DNA of 64,000 bases from assembly GCA_038250905.1 (NCBI GenBank), contig JBBSBV010000002.1, forward strand, positions 62,001-126,000, written 5' to 3'. Both the position numbers and the translations under genes were made by a program. The notes under the pieces are model-generated. The model made no database searches, was not told the origin of the DNA, and saw only the letters and a list, made by a program, of their open reading frames with translations. Source of the DNA: JAENVU01 sp038250905. GTDB taxonomy: Bacteria; Actinomycetota; Acidimicrobiia; IMCC26256; JAENVU01. Positions 37,238 through 46,919 of the stretch are shown in pieces. Every line of letters starts with the position of its first letter. The first letter of the stretch is position 1.

Positions 37238-38641
37238 GTGGCCCGACGAACCAAGACGGGAACCGCGCACCGACGTTTCGTGGCGGTCCTGACGGCGGGA
37301 ATCGCGGCCACGATGCTGGTCGTGGGGGGCGTGACGATGACCCACCGCGGTCAACCAGCCCGGGCTGGTGCCGACCTCGCGACACCGGAGAACTTCGCGT
37401 TCTGGTACCAGCCGATCACGCCGACGACCGATCTCACGTCCCTCGGTCATCCGCGCGTCGTCGTCCACTTCGACCCGACGAACGCGGCCGCCACGGAGCG
37501 GCTCGCCGTCAACCGGATCCACGCCCAGACCGGTGCCGCCGCCTACCGCTACGTCCAGCTCTATTACCTTCCCGCGAGGCGACGGTTGATGAGCATGCGC
37601 ATCGGCCGTCACCCACGGTCGGCGTTCTGCACATCGGGATCCACCCCCGCCTACGACAGCGTGGTCAAGCCGACCAGCGAGCGGTGGATGTTCGTCGACG
37701 CGAACGAGCGATCGGTCGTCACGTCCTTCAAGCGGTTCCTCGCCCGAGTCAAGTCATGGGGATGGAACGGCATCTTCCTCGACCTCGCCCACCGTGCATT
37801 CACCCAGGACTTCTGGGATCGATCGTCGACGTGCGAACACGATCCCGTCGTGCCCGGTCGCGCGAGCGCCGACGCCTACGCGGCCCTTGTTCCGATCGCC
37901 CGCTCGATGGGGCTTCAGGTGATGGTGAATGCAGGTGCGCCTTCGGGTGTCCCGTTACCGCTCCGCCCCGATCCGGCCGATCCCGCGTGCCGGGCAGCAC
38001 GGTGGCCCGACTGCCGAGGCCTCGACGACGTCGCCCGGTCGGCCACCTGGATTCTCCACGAGGGCGCGTCGAACGAGTGGACCGGGCGGCACTGGAACGC
38101 AACGGTTCGGGCGCTCGCCGCCGACGAGGCGGCCTCGAAGCGGAGCGACCGCGCGCCGACCGTGGCGATGGGCGTCTACCGGGGACCGGCAGCCGACCGG
38201 GTGGCACACACCGTCTTCCAGTGGGCGATGATGAAGCTGTTCGACCTCCCCGCCGCCTTCGGCACCGGCACGGACCGCTGCGGGGATCCACCGAACGTTC
38301 CGTTGGACCCGGCGTGCAACCGCGGTGGGATTGCACCGGCCGCCTTGGTCGACTCCACACTCGGGCCACCGATCGACCAGGCGCCGCTGACCCGCGCGTG
38401 CGAGCCGGGTCGAACGCGCTGCCTGTGGATCCGTCGGTACCGCGACGCGATGGTCGTGGTCAACAACGCATCGGAGAGCCTCACGGTCGATCATCTCGCG
38501 CTCGCCGACGCACCCGGATGCCGGACGGTCAGCGATGTGATGACGGGGACGCCCTACGCCGCCGGCCACTGCGTGTCGACGATCGCCGTGAACATTCCGG
38601 CCTTGCACGCCGCGGTGCTGCGTTACGGAACCGGTGCCTGA
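37238..38641 (+). CDS. Secreted putative TIM-barrel glycoside-hydrolase-like protein
   Basis: A 467-residue protein with a twin-positive N-terminus and signal/anchor helix (residues about 14-33). The body has FAFWYQPI, AYRYVQLYYLP, WGWNGIFLDLAHRAF and LQVMVNAGAP, which recall hypothetical glycosyl hydrolases of the GHL15/GH-TIM type where FLD holds an active-site aspartate. Six or more cysteines suggest export and disulfides. GTG 37238 follows a GGAGG by 5 bases. Substrate unknown; function is inference. Confidence 0.65.
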   Translation: MARRTKTGTAHRRFVAVLTAGIAATMLVVGGVTMTHRGQPARAGADLATPENFAFWYQPITPTTDLTSLGHPRVVVHFDPTNAAATERLAVNRIHAQTGAAAYRYVQLYYLPARRRLMSMRIGRHPRSAFCTSGSTPAYDSVVKPTSERWMFVDANERSVVTSFKRFLARVKSWGWNGIFLDLAHRAFTQDFWDRSSTCEHDPVVPGRASADAYAALVPIARSMGLQVMVNAGAPSGVPLPLRPDPADPACRAARWPDCRGLDDVARSATWILHEGASNEWTGRHWNATVRALAADEAASKRSDRAPTVAMGVYRGPAADRVAHTVFQWAMMKLFDLPAAFGTGTDRCGDPPNVPLDPACNRGGIAPAALVDSTLGPPIDQAPLTRACEPGRTRCLWIRRYRDAMVVVNNASESLTVDHLALADAPGCRTVSDVMTGTPYAAGHCVSTIAVNIPALHAAVLRYGTGA

Positions 38642-38658
38642 CCGACCACACGCGACCA

Positions 38659-39456
38659 CTACCAGGGCATCGCGGTGCCGCCGTTGGGGCGGAGGATCTG
38701 GCCGGTCATGAAGGAGGCCCGCTCGGAGACGAGGAAGAGGATCGAGTCGGCGACGTCCTGGGCCGAACCGACGCGCTTGAGCGGCGCCATCGCGCTGAAG
38801 CGCTTGCGGTACTTCTCGAGTCGCTCGGGATCGACGTTGCCGTCCTCGTCGACGAAGTTGTGCCGCGAGAAGTTGGTCTCGATCACACCGGGCGCGAGTG
38901 CATTCACGCGGATCCCGAGCGGGCCGGCTTCCCACGCGAGCGTCTTGGTGAGCATCGCGACCGCGGCCTTGGTCATCCCGTAACAGGCGAGCGTGGGCGC
39001 CGGGGTGTCGATCGCACCCGAGGACACGTTGACGATGTTGCCCGAACCCTGCTCCCCCATCACCCGCAGCGCGGCCTGGCAGCCGTAGAAGACGCTCTTG
39101 AGGTTGATGGCGAGGATGCGCTCGAACTCGTCGTCGCTGCACTCGGCGATCATCTTGTTGTGGGGCACGCCCGCGATGTTGCCGACGATGTCGACGCGAC
39201 CGAACTGCGCCTTGGCGCCGTCGATCAACGCGTCGACGTCGGCACGCCGGGTCACATCGGTCCGCTGCCCCACCGCGGTACCGCCGCCGTCGGCGATCTC
39301 CTTGGCCGTGGCCTGGACCGCCGCCTCGTCGATGTCACCGCCGACGACCGACGCACCTGCCGCGGCCAGGGTCAGCGCGGTGGCTTTCCCGATACCGCTG
39401 CCGGCCCCTGTGAGCACTGCAACCTGGCCCGTGAGATCGAAACCGCTCACCGACAT
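38659..39456 (-). CDS. SDR family NAD(P)-dependent oxidoreductase
   Basis: A 265-residue short-chain dehydrogenase. TGAGSGIGKA (16-25) binds the cofactor; the catalytic Ser is in NVSSGAID (145-146), with Tyr159 and Lys163 (YGMTK). NALAPGVIET is typical of FabG-like members. The normal NNAG motif is replaced by GNIAG (93-96). ATG 39456 has GGAGG nine bases upstream. Substrate unknown. Confidence 0.88.
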   Translation of the reverse strand: MSVSGFDLTGQVAVLTGAGSGIGKATALTLAAAGASVVGGDIDEAAVQATAKEIADGGGTAVGQRTDVTRRADVDALIDGAKAQFGRVDIVGNIAGVPHNKMIAECSDDEFERILAINLKSVFYGCQAALRVMGEQGSGNIVNVSSGAIDTPAPTLACYGMTKAAVAMLTKTLAWEAGPLGIRVNALAPGVIETNFSRHNFVDEDGNVDPERLEKYRKRFSAMAPLKRVGSAQDVADSILFLVSERASFMTGQILRPNGGTAMPW

Positions 39457-39524
39457 AGTGATGTACCTCCGCAATCGACGACGCCGGAGACTAGGAGAAC
39501 CGACCGGTAACCTGCGATTTCCCC

Positions 39525-40250
39525 ATGCCCGAGTTCCCACACTCCGAATTCTCCGTCGCCGCGTTCAACCTCCATTGGGGTGTCGACATGCGCGGACACG
39601 AGTACGACGCGCTCGCCGCGTGCCTGGCCCTCGACGCCGACGTGCTCGTGCTGCCCGAGGCGTGGAGACCGCACGGCCGGACCGCGGTGGTCGACGAACT
39701 GGCCGAGCGCATCGGCGGCACGCTGCACGGCGTGACGTTCATGACCGACCGGGATCATTCGCGTCCGCGCCACCTCCGACCGCCCGCCGGTCCGCCGGGC
39801 ACGTGCGGCCTCGTGATGATCTCGCGGCTTCCCGTGCTGTCGTTCACCGACGTGCTGGTGCCCAAGACCACGGGCGACGTGGTGGAGCAGCGGCGGGCGA
39901 TCGTGGCCGAGGTCGACGTCGGGGGCACCACCGTCGCGATCGGAGGTCTCCACGCGTCGCACCGCATCTGGGGTTCGATCCCGCAGCTCCGGGTACTCGA
40001 CGCCGAGCTCCGCCGCCGCGGGCACCCGTCGGTGATCGCGGGCGACTGCAACATGTGGGGCCCGCCGATCCGGCTCGCGCTCCCGCACCGGACCGGTGCG
40101 GTACACGGCCGGACATGGCCATCGTGGCGACCGCACAGCCAGATCGACCACATCTGGATCGACGACCGCGTCGAAGCCGTCGCGAGCGAGGTCGGCCCGC
40201 ATGTGGGGTCGGATCACCGGGCCATCCGGGCCACGTTGCGGGTGAGATAG
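39525..40250 (+). CDS. Endonuclease/exonuclease/phosphatase family protein
   Basis: A 241-residue EEP-fold enzyme. FNLHWG, LPEAWRP, GGLHASH, AGDCNMWGPP and the terminal VGSDHRAI give the metal and phosphate-binding residues. The family ranges from DNases to sphingomyelinases; the substrate is unknown. A TAACCT box (39508-39513) lies 11 bases before the ATG. It is divergent from the SDR. Confidence 0.85.
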   Translation: MPEFPHSEFSVAAFNLHWGVDMRGHEYDALAACLALDADVLVLPEAWRPHGRTAVVDELAERIGGTLHGVTFMTDRDHSRPRHLRPPAGPPGTCGLVMISRLPVLSFTDVLVPKTTGDVVEQRRAIVAEVDVGGTTVAIGGLHASHRIWGSIPQLRVLDAELRRRGHPSVIAGDCNMWGPPIRLALPHRTGAVHGRTWPSWRPHSQIDHIWIDDRVEAVASEVGPHVGSDHRAIRATLRVR

Positions 40251-40293
40251 AACACACGGGGATTCGAGAGCGGGACATTCCGAGGAGGCGAGC

Positions 40294-41379
40294 ATGGCGC
40301 ACGAGGTGCAAGGCGTGGTGGCGCGGGCAAAGGGTGCGCCGGTGCAGACCGAGACGATCCTGGTCCCCGATCCGGGTGTGGGCGAGGCCCTGATCCAGGT
40401 GCAGGCGTGCGGGGTCTGCCACACCGACCTGCACTACCGCGAGGGCGCGATCAACGACGACTTCCCGTTCCTCCTCGGTCACGAGGCAGCCGGGATCGTG
40501 GAGGCCGTGGGACCCGACGTCACAAGCGTGGCCCCCGGCGACTTCGTGGTCCTCAACTGGCGGGCGGTCTGCGGCGAGTGCCGGTCGTGCCGCCGCGGTC
40601 GACCGTGGCGGTGTTTCAACACCCACAACGCCACCCGGAAGATGACGCTGGCCGACGGCACCGAACTCACACCCGCGCTCGGCATCGGTGCGTTCGCCGA
40701 GAAGACGTTGGTCGCGGCCGGTCAGGCCACCAAGGTGGATCCGGCGGCGAGTCCGGCGGCGGCCGGGCTGCTCGGCTGTGGCGTGATGGCGGGCCTCGGT
40801 GCCGCGATGTTCACCGGTGAGGTCGGTCGCGGCGATTCGGTCGCGGTGTTCGGCTGCGGTGGCGTGGGCGACGCGGCCATCGTCGGTGCCCGGCTCGCCG
40901 GTGCGGCGATGGTGATCGCGGTCGATCTGGACGCACAGAAGCTGGAATGGGCCCGCGGGTTCGGCGCCACCCACACGGTCGACGCGAGCAAGGAGGACGC
41001 GGTCGAGGCGATCCGTGCGCTCACCGACGGCAACGGTGCCGACGTGTGCATCGAAGCCGTCGGCCGGCCCGAGGTGTTCCAACAGGCGTTCTACGCACGC
41101 GATCTCGCGGGCACCGTGGTGCAGGTGGGGGTCCCCGACCCGTTGATGACGATCGAACTCCCGATGATCGAGTTCTTCGGCCGTGGCGGTGCGCTCAAAC
41201 CGAGCTGGTACGGCGACTGCCTGCCGAGCCGCGACTTCCCGATGCTCATCGACCTCCACCTCCAGGGTCGGCTGCCCCTCGACAAGTTCGTGAGCGAGAC
41301 GATCGCCCTCGACGCAGTGGAGGACGCCTTCCACAAGATGGAGCGAGGCGAGGTTCTCCGCTCGGTGGTGGTGCTGTGA
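40294..41379 (+). CDS. mscR: S-(hydroxymethyl)mycothiol dehydrogenase
   Basis: A 361-residue zinc alcohol dehydrogenase. The catalytic zinc site uses Cys39/Cys42 region (ACGVCHTD) and GHEAAGI; structural zinc is bound by Cys93, Cys96, Cys99 and Cys107. GCGGVGDAAI binds NAD. The close agreement with mycobacterial MscR, including NWRAVCGEC and SWYGDCLPSRDFP (recalled, not searched), assigns oxidation of S-hydroxymethylmycothiol, the adduct of formaldehyde. The start has GAGGAGG upstream. This gene shows that the organism probably makes mycothiol. Confidence 0.93.
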   Translation: MAHEVQGVVARAKGAPVQTETILVPDPGVGEALIQVQACGVCHTDLHYREGAINDDFPFLLGHEAAGIVEAVGPDVTSVAPGDFVVLNWRAVCGECRSCRRGRPWRCFNTHNATRKMTLADGTELTPALGIGAFAEKTLVAAGQATKVDPAASPAAAGLLGCGVMAGLGAAMFTGEVGRGDSVAVFGCGGVGDAAIVGARLAGAAMVIAVDLDAQKLEWARGFGATHTVDASKEDAVEAIRALTDGNGADVCIEAVGRPEVFQQAFYARDLAGTVVQVGVPDPLMTIELPMIEFFGRGGALKPSWYGDCLPSRDFPMLIDLHLQGRLPLDKFVSETIALDAVEDAFHKMERGEVLRSVVVL

Positions 41380-41472
41380 CCGGCAGCGGGTGACGACTGA
41401 CAGCGTGCCGGTTCGACGGGGTTCGGACGCACTGACGGGTCGGCGTGGAACCCGGATGGGAGACTCCACGGC

Positions 41473-42555
41473 GTGACGATCCCCGCTCAACCGACGGTTG
41501 AGCCTTCCCCGGTGATTCCGGCCGAGACCCCTCACCGCCGGTTGCTCATCACCGTCCTCTACATCGGCCTCGGGTTGGGACTGCTCTACGCAGGGACGGT
41601 CGTGGTCGGCGGAGTCTCCGATGCCATCGATCAGATCCGGCACCTCGATGCCTGGTGGCTCGCTCCCGGGTTGGGTGCCGTCGGACTGCGCTTCGTATTG
41701 CTCGGGGTGCAGCTGAGGCGGCTCCGAGGCGAAGGGCAGGTCCCGAATACCCGGCTGGCTGTCGGCGTCGCGTTCCTTGCGTTCGGGCTCGGAGCCCAAC
41801 TCCCCGCGGCACCGGCCGAGGGCTTCGTCCTCTCGACCAACGAACTCCACCGACGAGGAATGGCCAGCCGATCGGCATGGCTGATGCTCGCGGCGTCGCA
41901 GTGGTTGCAGTTCTGGACCCTGATCGCCGTGTTCGGTGCCGACCGGATCATCGTCGCGAGTTCTGGAGAACTCCGCCACCGCGATCCGGTCGGGATCGGG
42001 ATCAGCTCCGTCGTCCTCTTCGCGTCATGTGCTGCGGCGTTCTGGGTCGTGCGCCGACCCGGCTTCGTCCGGCGGCTCACCGCAGTGTCCCGCCTGCTCC
42101 CGAAACAGCGCCACAAGACGCACGCGGAGCTGGAAGCCGACGGCGGCGTGCTGCACGAAGCGATCGAAGACGCGCTCGGGAACCGTCGCAACCGGTTCGC
42201 CGCAATCACCCTGACGGGGGCGAGCCTCGTCGCCGACGCGTTCGTGTTCTGGTGCATGCTGATCGCAGTCCGGGCCGACGTGAGCTTCGAGGTCGCAGTC
42301 CTTGCCTACGTGGCGGCGACGGCCGTCGCCTGGGTTCCCTTCATTCCGAACGGCTACGGCCTCACGGAAGTGGCGATCCCCGCGCTCCTCCACCACTTCG
42401 GCGTGCCCTACGCGACCGGGCTCGCGGCGGTGCTGCTCTGGCGGGTCGTCGCTCAGGGCGTGCCGGCGGTGTGCGGTTTTGGCGTGTGGATCACCGTCAA
42501 TCGGGCGGCCCGCTCGACACCCGTCGCGCCATCCTGCGCGCCCGGTGCCCGCTGA
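41473..42555 (+). CDS. Flippase-like / lysylphosphatidylglycerol synthase TM region family protein
   Basis: A 360-residue membrane protein with about eight helices. FIPNGYGLTEVAIPALL is the typical motif of the LPG_synthase_TM (UPF0104) family, which are lipid-linked or lipid flippase-like transporters. A soluble loop of about 60 residues lies at 205-245. No catalytic aminoacyl-transfer domain is attached. GTG 41473 is the start; the transported lipid is unknown. Confidence 0.75.
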   Translation: MTIPAQPTVEPSPVIPAETPHRRLLITVLYIGLGLGLLYAGTVVVGGVSDAIDQIRHLDAWWLAPGLGAVGLRFVLLGVQLRRLRGEGQVPNTRLAVGVAFLAFGLGAQLPAAPAEGFVLSTNELHRRGMASRSAWLMLAASQWLQFWTLIAVFGADRIIVASSGELRHRDPVGIGISSVVLFASCAAAFWVVRRPGFVRRLTAVSRLLPKQRHKTHAELEADGGVLHEAIEDALGNRRNRFAAITLTGASLVADAFVFWCMLIAVRADVSFEVAVLAYVAATAVAWVPFIPNGYGLTEVAIPALLHHFGVPYATGLAAVLLWRVVAQGVPAVCGFGVWITVNRAARSTPVAPSCAPGAR

Positions 42556-42576
42556 CGAAGGGCTCGATTGCGCCGG

Positions 42577-43503
42577 CTACGAACCGGGGGTCGTGGCGGC
42601 GACCCGCTGCAAGATTGCGATCCGGTCCCCGATGGGCGGGTGGGTGTCGAAGAGGTGGTGGAACCACGCGTCGTGGTGCTGCAACGGGTCGTCGATGCAC
42701 ATCGCGGCCGTCGCGTGGTTGAAGCTCACGAACGGCTGGTCGTTCGCCTCCAACTTCTGGAGGGCGTGAAGCAGTCCGCTCGGGTTCCGCGTCAACTCGA
42801 CACCGCTCATGTCCGCAAGTTCTTCACGCGAGCGCGACAGCGCGAACCGGATCAACGGACCGACGATGACCGCAACGAGCGTGAGCAGGGCGGCGGTCAC
42901 GAGCATCATGAGCAGAATCGGCGCGCCGTTCCGGCCCCGGAGCCGCACGACGAACACGCTCCGCCACAGCACACTCGCGATCACCGCCGCGAATCCGATG
43001 AGCGTCGTCATGATCAGAATGAGCCGCACGTCGTAGTTCTTGATGTGGCTCATCTCGTGGCTGACGACGCCCTCGAGTTCTTCCCGGTTCAGGATCTGCA
43101 GCAGCCCGGTGGTTGCGGTGATCGCGGCGCGATCCGGACTGACACCGGTCGCGAAAGCGTTCGGTGACGGGTCGTCCACCACGTACACCGCCGGTTTGGG
43201 TAGCCCGGCACTGATCGCCATCGCCTCCACGACGTGGTGAAACTGGACGAACCGCTCGCCGTCGGCCGGATGGGCCCCCGCGACCGCGAGTACCAGCCGC
43301 GCGCCGCTCGAGTAGACGAACGCCGCGCCGACGAGGGCCACCAGCGCTGCCACGACCAGTCCGGCCACGATCCCGCCCCCGGACGAACTCGCATTACCGG
43401 CGAACAATGCGCCCACGATGGCTCCGACCGCCGCCCACACGACGACGAACCCCGCGACGGCGATCGCACTCCGTCGCTTGTTCCTCGCGATCTGTTCGAG
43501 CAC
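42577..43503 (-). CDS. htpX: HtpX-like M48 membrane metalloprotease
   Basis: A 308-residue protease for membrane-protein quality control. Two N-terminal helices lie at 14-35 and 44-64, the zinc motif HEMSH at 149-153, two helices at about 160-220, and the third ligand in SREELADMSGVELT. GTG 43503 is preceded by TAGGTT and 6 bases, so it is probably leaderless. It is convergent with the flippase-like gene. Confidence 0.9.
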   Translation of the reverse strand: MLEQIARNKRRSAIAVAGFVVVWAAVGAIVGALFAGNASSSGGGIVAGLVVAALVALVGAAFVYSSGARLVLAVAGAHPADGERFVQFHHVVEAMAISAGLPKPAVYVVDDPSPNAFATGVSPDRAAITATTGLLQILNREELEGVVSHEMSHIKNYDVRLILIMTTLIGFAAVIASVLWRSVFVVRLRGRNGAPILLMMLVTAALLTLVAVIVGPLIRFALSRSREELADMSGVELTRNPSGLLHALQKLEANDQPFVSFNHATAAMCIDDPLQHHDAWFHHLFDTHPPIGDRIAILQRVAATTPGS

Positions 43504-43509
43504 AGGCCA

Positions 43510-43515
43510 AACCTA
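43510..43515 (-). promoter_or_regulatory. -10 box of htpX (leaderless)
   Basis: TAGGTT on the minus strand, 6 bases before GTG 43503, with no Shine-Dalgarno. Confidence 0.5.
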
Positions 43516-43572
43516 GGACGGATCACCCCACGACGCGATGGTTGCACCGCCGTTCACTGCTCTCGGCGCGGG

Positions 43573-46500
43573 TCAGGCCAGGCGCGCTCGGAGTTCCCTC
43601 GACCGGGCCTGGAGCCGCGGCAACGCGAGCGTGCCGATCGCGGTGTCGGCGTCGTCGGCCAGGGTCCGTGCCAGCTCGAGTTCGCCGCGGGTGGCGAGCG
43701 CATCCGCCCAGTCGAGACAGCAGCGCGCCACCCAGACCGGGCTGTCGAGTGTCCGACTCTGTTCGATCGCCCCGGCAAAGTGGGCGTCGGCGTCGTCGAC
43801 TCGGCCGAGCACGACCTCGAGCAGTGCGAGCAGACGCGCCATCGGGCCCGCGATGATGCCGCCGGTGCCGGCGATAATGCCGTCTGCCGATTCCGTCACG
43901 GCATGGAGCAGCGCCGCGCACCTCGGATCTCCCACTGCGGCAGCCGCCTCGCACCACATCGCGACTGCGAGGGGCCAGCCGGCATCGGGCGGGATGTCGC
44001 GGAAGTCGCCCGCCGCCCCGGCCTCGAGGCGCAGCGCAGCACCGTCGAGATCACCCTGCTCGGTGAGCGCGAATGCCACCGTCGCGGCGGCGGCGGCCTC
44101 GTCGGGGTTCGCCGCATGGAACTCATCCCACGCGTCCACGATCTCGGCGAGGCGGCCCTGCTCGCGGCGCAGCGCCAACGCGGTGGTCGCTCTGTAGGTG
44201 ATCGCCTCCGGCATGCCGGATCGGGTCCACACCTCGAACTGTTCCCGAGACAGCGCTTCGGACTCGACCAGGCGTCCGTCGATCGCGGCGAGCATGGGCG
44301 CCAGAAAGAGGTGCATACGGCGCGCGACGAAGCTCTGCGTATCGCTGGCGAGTGCACCCAGGGTCGCGGCGTGCGCCCGGAACTCTGCTCCGTCGCCGGC
44401 GACCAGAGCGGTAAATGCGGCCTGGAGTTCGGTCGACGCGACCACCGTCGTGTCGTCGACGGAACGCGCGGCCTCGAGCGCGCGCACCATGAATGCCCGG
44501 TCGTCGCGGAACTCGCCCATCGTCCAGTCGTGTCGGGGCCGGGCGTTGAAGATACCGGCGGAGACGTCGATGAGGGCGAGCGCGTCACCCGACTCCTCGG
44601 CCAGCGATCGCGCCTCCGCGAGGAGCGTGGCGCGGCGGTCGGTCTCCCGCACGAAGATGAGTTCGATCGCCAGCGATGCCAGCAGCCGGGCGCGGAGTCC
44701 CGGATCGTCATCGACCCGGGTGAGCAGGTCTTCGAGGTGCTCGATCTTCTCGGGGTCGGCCGCCTGCTCCTGGTTGAACGACGTCCGGGTGTGGACCAGC
44801 AGCACCTTGGCCAGCGCGGTATCGAGTCCGGCAGCCTTGGCCAATCGGGCTCCCTCGCGGAGGCGTTCGGGTGCGTCGCCGATTCCGGCCAGGAACTCGG
44901 CCCGGCCGAGCTCGGTCACCAGCTCCACCCGCAGCGCCATGTCGTCGTCGTCGGCGTCCAGGTGCTCGAGTGCCAACGTGTACCAGCGCACCGCGTCCTC
45001 GGCGGCCGACTTCGCGTACGCCTGCTCACCCGCGCGCCGCGCGTACTCGATGGCCTTCGTGGGATCGGCCGCGGCCGCCTCGCCGTAGTGGTGCGCGAGT
45101 TCGGCGACGACGGGATCGAGGTCACCCGCGTTCGCGGCTTCGATGGCATCGGCGATCTTGCGGTGGGTACGCACCCGTCGGGTGGTGGTGAGTTCTTCCA
45201 ACAGGGTGGCGCGCACGAGCGCGTGACTGAAGCGGTAGCGGTCGAGCCCCACTTCGTTGACCAGTCCGGTCGACTGCGCGGCGTCGAGGAGATCGATGGC
45301 ACCGTCCTCGTCGAGTCCGGCCACCGCCGCGAGTACGGGCAGGACGAACTCCTGGCCGATCACGGCTGCGACCGAAAGCAGCTTCTGCGTCTCGTCGTCG
45401 AGCCGGGAGATGCGGCGGCCCACCACTTCCCGCACGCCTTCGGGCAGTCCCACCTCGTCGAGGCTCAGATCGCTCGTCCACCGACCGTCGCGCAGCACCA
45501 GGGCGCCGCTCTCCACCAGGTGGCGGACGATCTCCCCCACGAAGAATGGGTTCCCCGCGGTCTCGGAAAACACCGCGTGGGCGAGCGCGACGCCAGGACC
45601 GTCGAGATCGTGGCCGGCCGAGCGCTCGAACAACTCCGCCACGCCGTCCGCGGTCAGGCCGTCGAGCGCCAGGCGGGTCACCGAACCGTCGCGCCGGAGA
45701 TCGGCCAGGGTCGCCGCGAGCGGATGGGCGCGGTCGAGATCGGTGGAGCGGTAGGTGCCGACGATGAACACGGAGTCGTGCGGTGTCTCGCGAATCAGAT
45801 GGCGCAGGAGTTGGAGCGTCGGGCGGTCGGCCCACTGCAGATCATCGAGCACGAGGAAGACCGGCACCGACGCGGCCGTGGTGCGCAGCCAAGCGGTCAC
45901 GGCCTCGAACAACCGGGCCCGCTCGGACTCCGGGTCGTCGCGGAGTGGTGACGCGAGTCCCGGGACCCGGTCCGGAAGCTCGGGCACGAGCCGGGTCAAC
46001 TCACTCGCCAACGAACCGAGCCAGGCTGCGGGGACGTCGTCGAGCTCCGACTGGAACCGCAACGCCTCGGCGAAGGGCTGGTACGGGAGCGTGAGCTCCT
46101 CGTCGCACCGGCCGCCGAGCACGAGGCCGCCCTGATGGCGAGCGACGAGTGCAGCCTCGGTGGCGAGCCGTGTCTTGCCGATGCCCGGTTCGCCCGAGAT
46201 CAGCACCACCTGGCGGTGCGCCTCGGCGCTCTCCTTCCAGGCGTCGACCATCTGGTCGAGTTGGCCCTGGCGGCCGGCAAGGTCGAACGCGGCGGGCGAC
46301 GCCAACACCGGGGGTAGGGGCGTCTCGCGCGGCATCGCGACCTGCACCACCGGTTCCCAATGCACGGCGACGGCGGGCACCGGCTCGGCGATGCCCTTGA
46401 GCGCGAGCTCCCCGACGACCGCGAACTCGTGGCCACCGCGCCCGCGCGCGAGGTGCCGGACGATCTCGGCGCACAGGATCTGGCCACCCTCGGCCGCGGC

Positions 46501-46878
46501 TTCGAGTCGCTGCGCCTCGATCACCGGCAAACCGAAACAGTCGTCGCCCGTGAAGGTCACGTCGCCGACGCTGATGCCGACCCGGACCTCCATCCGCTCG
46601 TCGGCGCCGCGCCGGTTGTGACCGTCGACCGCCTGCTGGATCGCGACCGCCGCGGCCACGGCATCCACCGCGGCGGAGAACGTGGCCATGGCACCGTCAC
46701 CGGTGTGTTTCACGACCGTGCCGCGGTTGGTCACGATCGCATCGCTGATCAGACCGTCGTGTTTGACGCGCAACACGTCCGCAGCCTCCTCACCGATGCG
46801 GGACCGCAACGCGGTCGAACCCACGAGGTCGGTGAAGAGCACCGTCGCGGTGTCGATGCGGTCGTCCGGGCCTGCCAC
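43573..46878 (-). CDS. Class III adenylate/guanylate cyclase domain fused to AAA/NB-ARC-like ATPase and TPR-rich region
   Basis: A 1101-residue signalling protein. Residues 10-175 are a class III cyclase domain (VLFTDLVGST, TGDGAMATF, RVGISVGDV) with both metal aspartates (17 and 61). A STAND/AAA ATPase follows with Walker A GEPGIGKT (229-236) and VFLVLDDLQWADRP as Walker B. The long Ala-rich remainder is helical repeats of TPR type. Unlike LuxR-type relatives there is no C-terminal HTH. It may make cAMP in response to a protein or ligand sensed by the repeats. GTG 46878 is 8 bases after TAGGCT. Confidence 0.9.
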   Translation of the reverse strand: MAGPDDRIDTATVLFTDLVGSTALRSRIGEEAADVLRVKHDGLISDAIVTNRGTVVKHTGDGAMATFSAAVDAVAAAVAIQQAVDGHNRRGADERMEVRVGISVGDVTFTGDDCFGLPVIEAQRLEAAAEGGQILCAEIVRHLARGRGGHEFAVVGELALKGIAEPVPAVAVHWEPVVQVAMPRETPLPPVLASPAAFDLAGRQGQLDQMVDAWKESAEAHRQVVLISGEPGIGKTRLATEAALVARHQGGLVLGGRCDEELTLPYQPFAEALRFQSELDDVPAAWLGSLASELTRLVPELPDRVPGLASPLRDDPESERARLFEAVTAWLRTTAASVPVFLVLDDLQWADRPTLQLLRHLIRETPHDSVFIVGTYRSTDLDRAHPLAATLADLRRDGSVTRLALDGLTADGVAELFERSAGHDLDGPGVALAHAVFSETAGNPFFVGEIVRHLVESGALVLRDGRWTSDLSLDEVGLPEGVREVVGRRISRLDDETQKLLSVAAVIGQEFVLPVLAAVAGLDEDGAIDLLDAAQSTGLVNEVGLDRYRFSHALVRATLLEELTTTRRVRTHRKIADAIEAANAGDLDPVVAELAHHYGEAAAADPTKAIEYARRAGEQAYAKSAAEDAVRWYTLALEHLDADDDDMALRVELVTELGRAEFLAGIGDAPERLREGARLAKAAGLDTALAKVLLVHTRTSFNQEQAADPEKIEHLEDLLTRVDDDPGLRARLLASLAIELIFVRETDRRATLLAEARSLAEESGDALALIDVSAGIFNARPRHDWTMGEFRDDRAFMVRALEAARSVDDTTVVASTELQAAFTALVAGDGAEFRAHAATLGALASDTQSFVARRMHLFLAPMLAAIDGRLVESEALSREQFEVWTRSGMPEAITYRATTALALRREQGRLAEIVDAWDEFHAANPDEAAAAATVAFALTEQGDLDGAALRLEAGAAGDFRDIPPDAGWPLAVAMWCEAAAAVGDPRCAALLHAVTESADGIIAGTGGIIAGPMARLLALLEVVLGRVDDADAHFAGAIEQSRTLDSPVWVARCCLDWADALATRGELELARTLADDADTAIGTLALPRLQARSRELRARLA

Positions 46879-46886
46879 GGGCCGGG

Positions 46887-46912
46887 AGCCTAGGGCGTGC
46901 GTGTCCTACGCT
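46887..46912. promoter_or_regulatory. Divergent leaderless promoters of the cyclase and MBL genes
   Basis: TAGGCT (minus, 46892-46887) lies 8 bases from the cyclase GTG and TACGCT (plus, 46907-46912) 7 bases from the MBL ATG. Neither gene has a Shine-Dalgarno. Confidence 0.55.
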
Positions 46913-46919
46913 CGGCGGG

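Noticed and set aside
43234..45951. 905-residue plus-strand frame opposite the cyclase gene
   Set aside because: Shadow frame; the minus strand encodes intact known domains.
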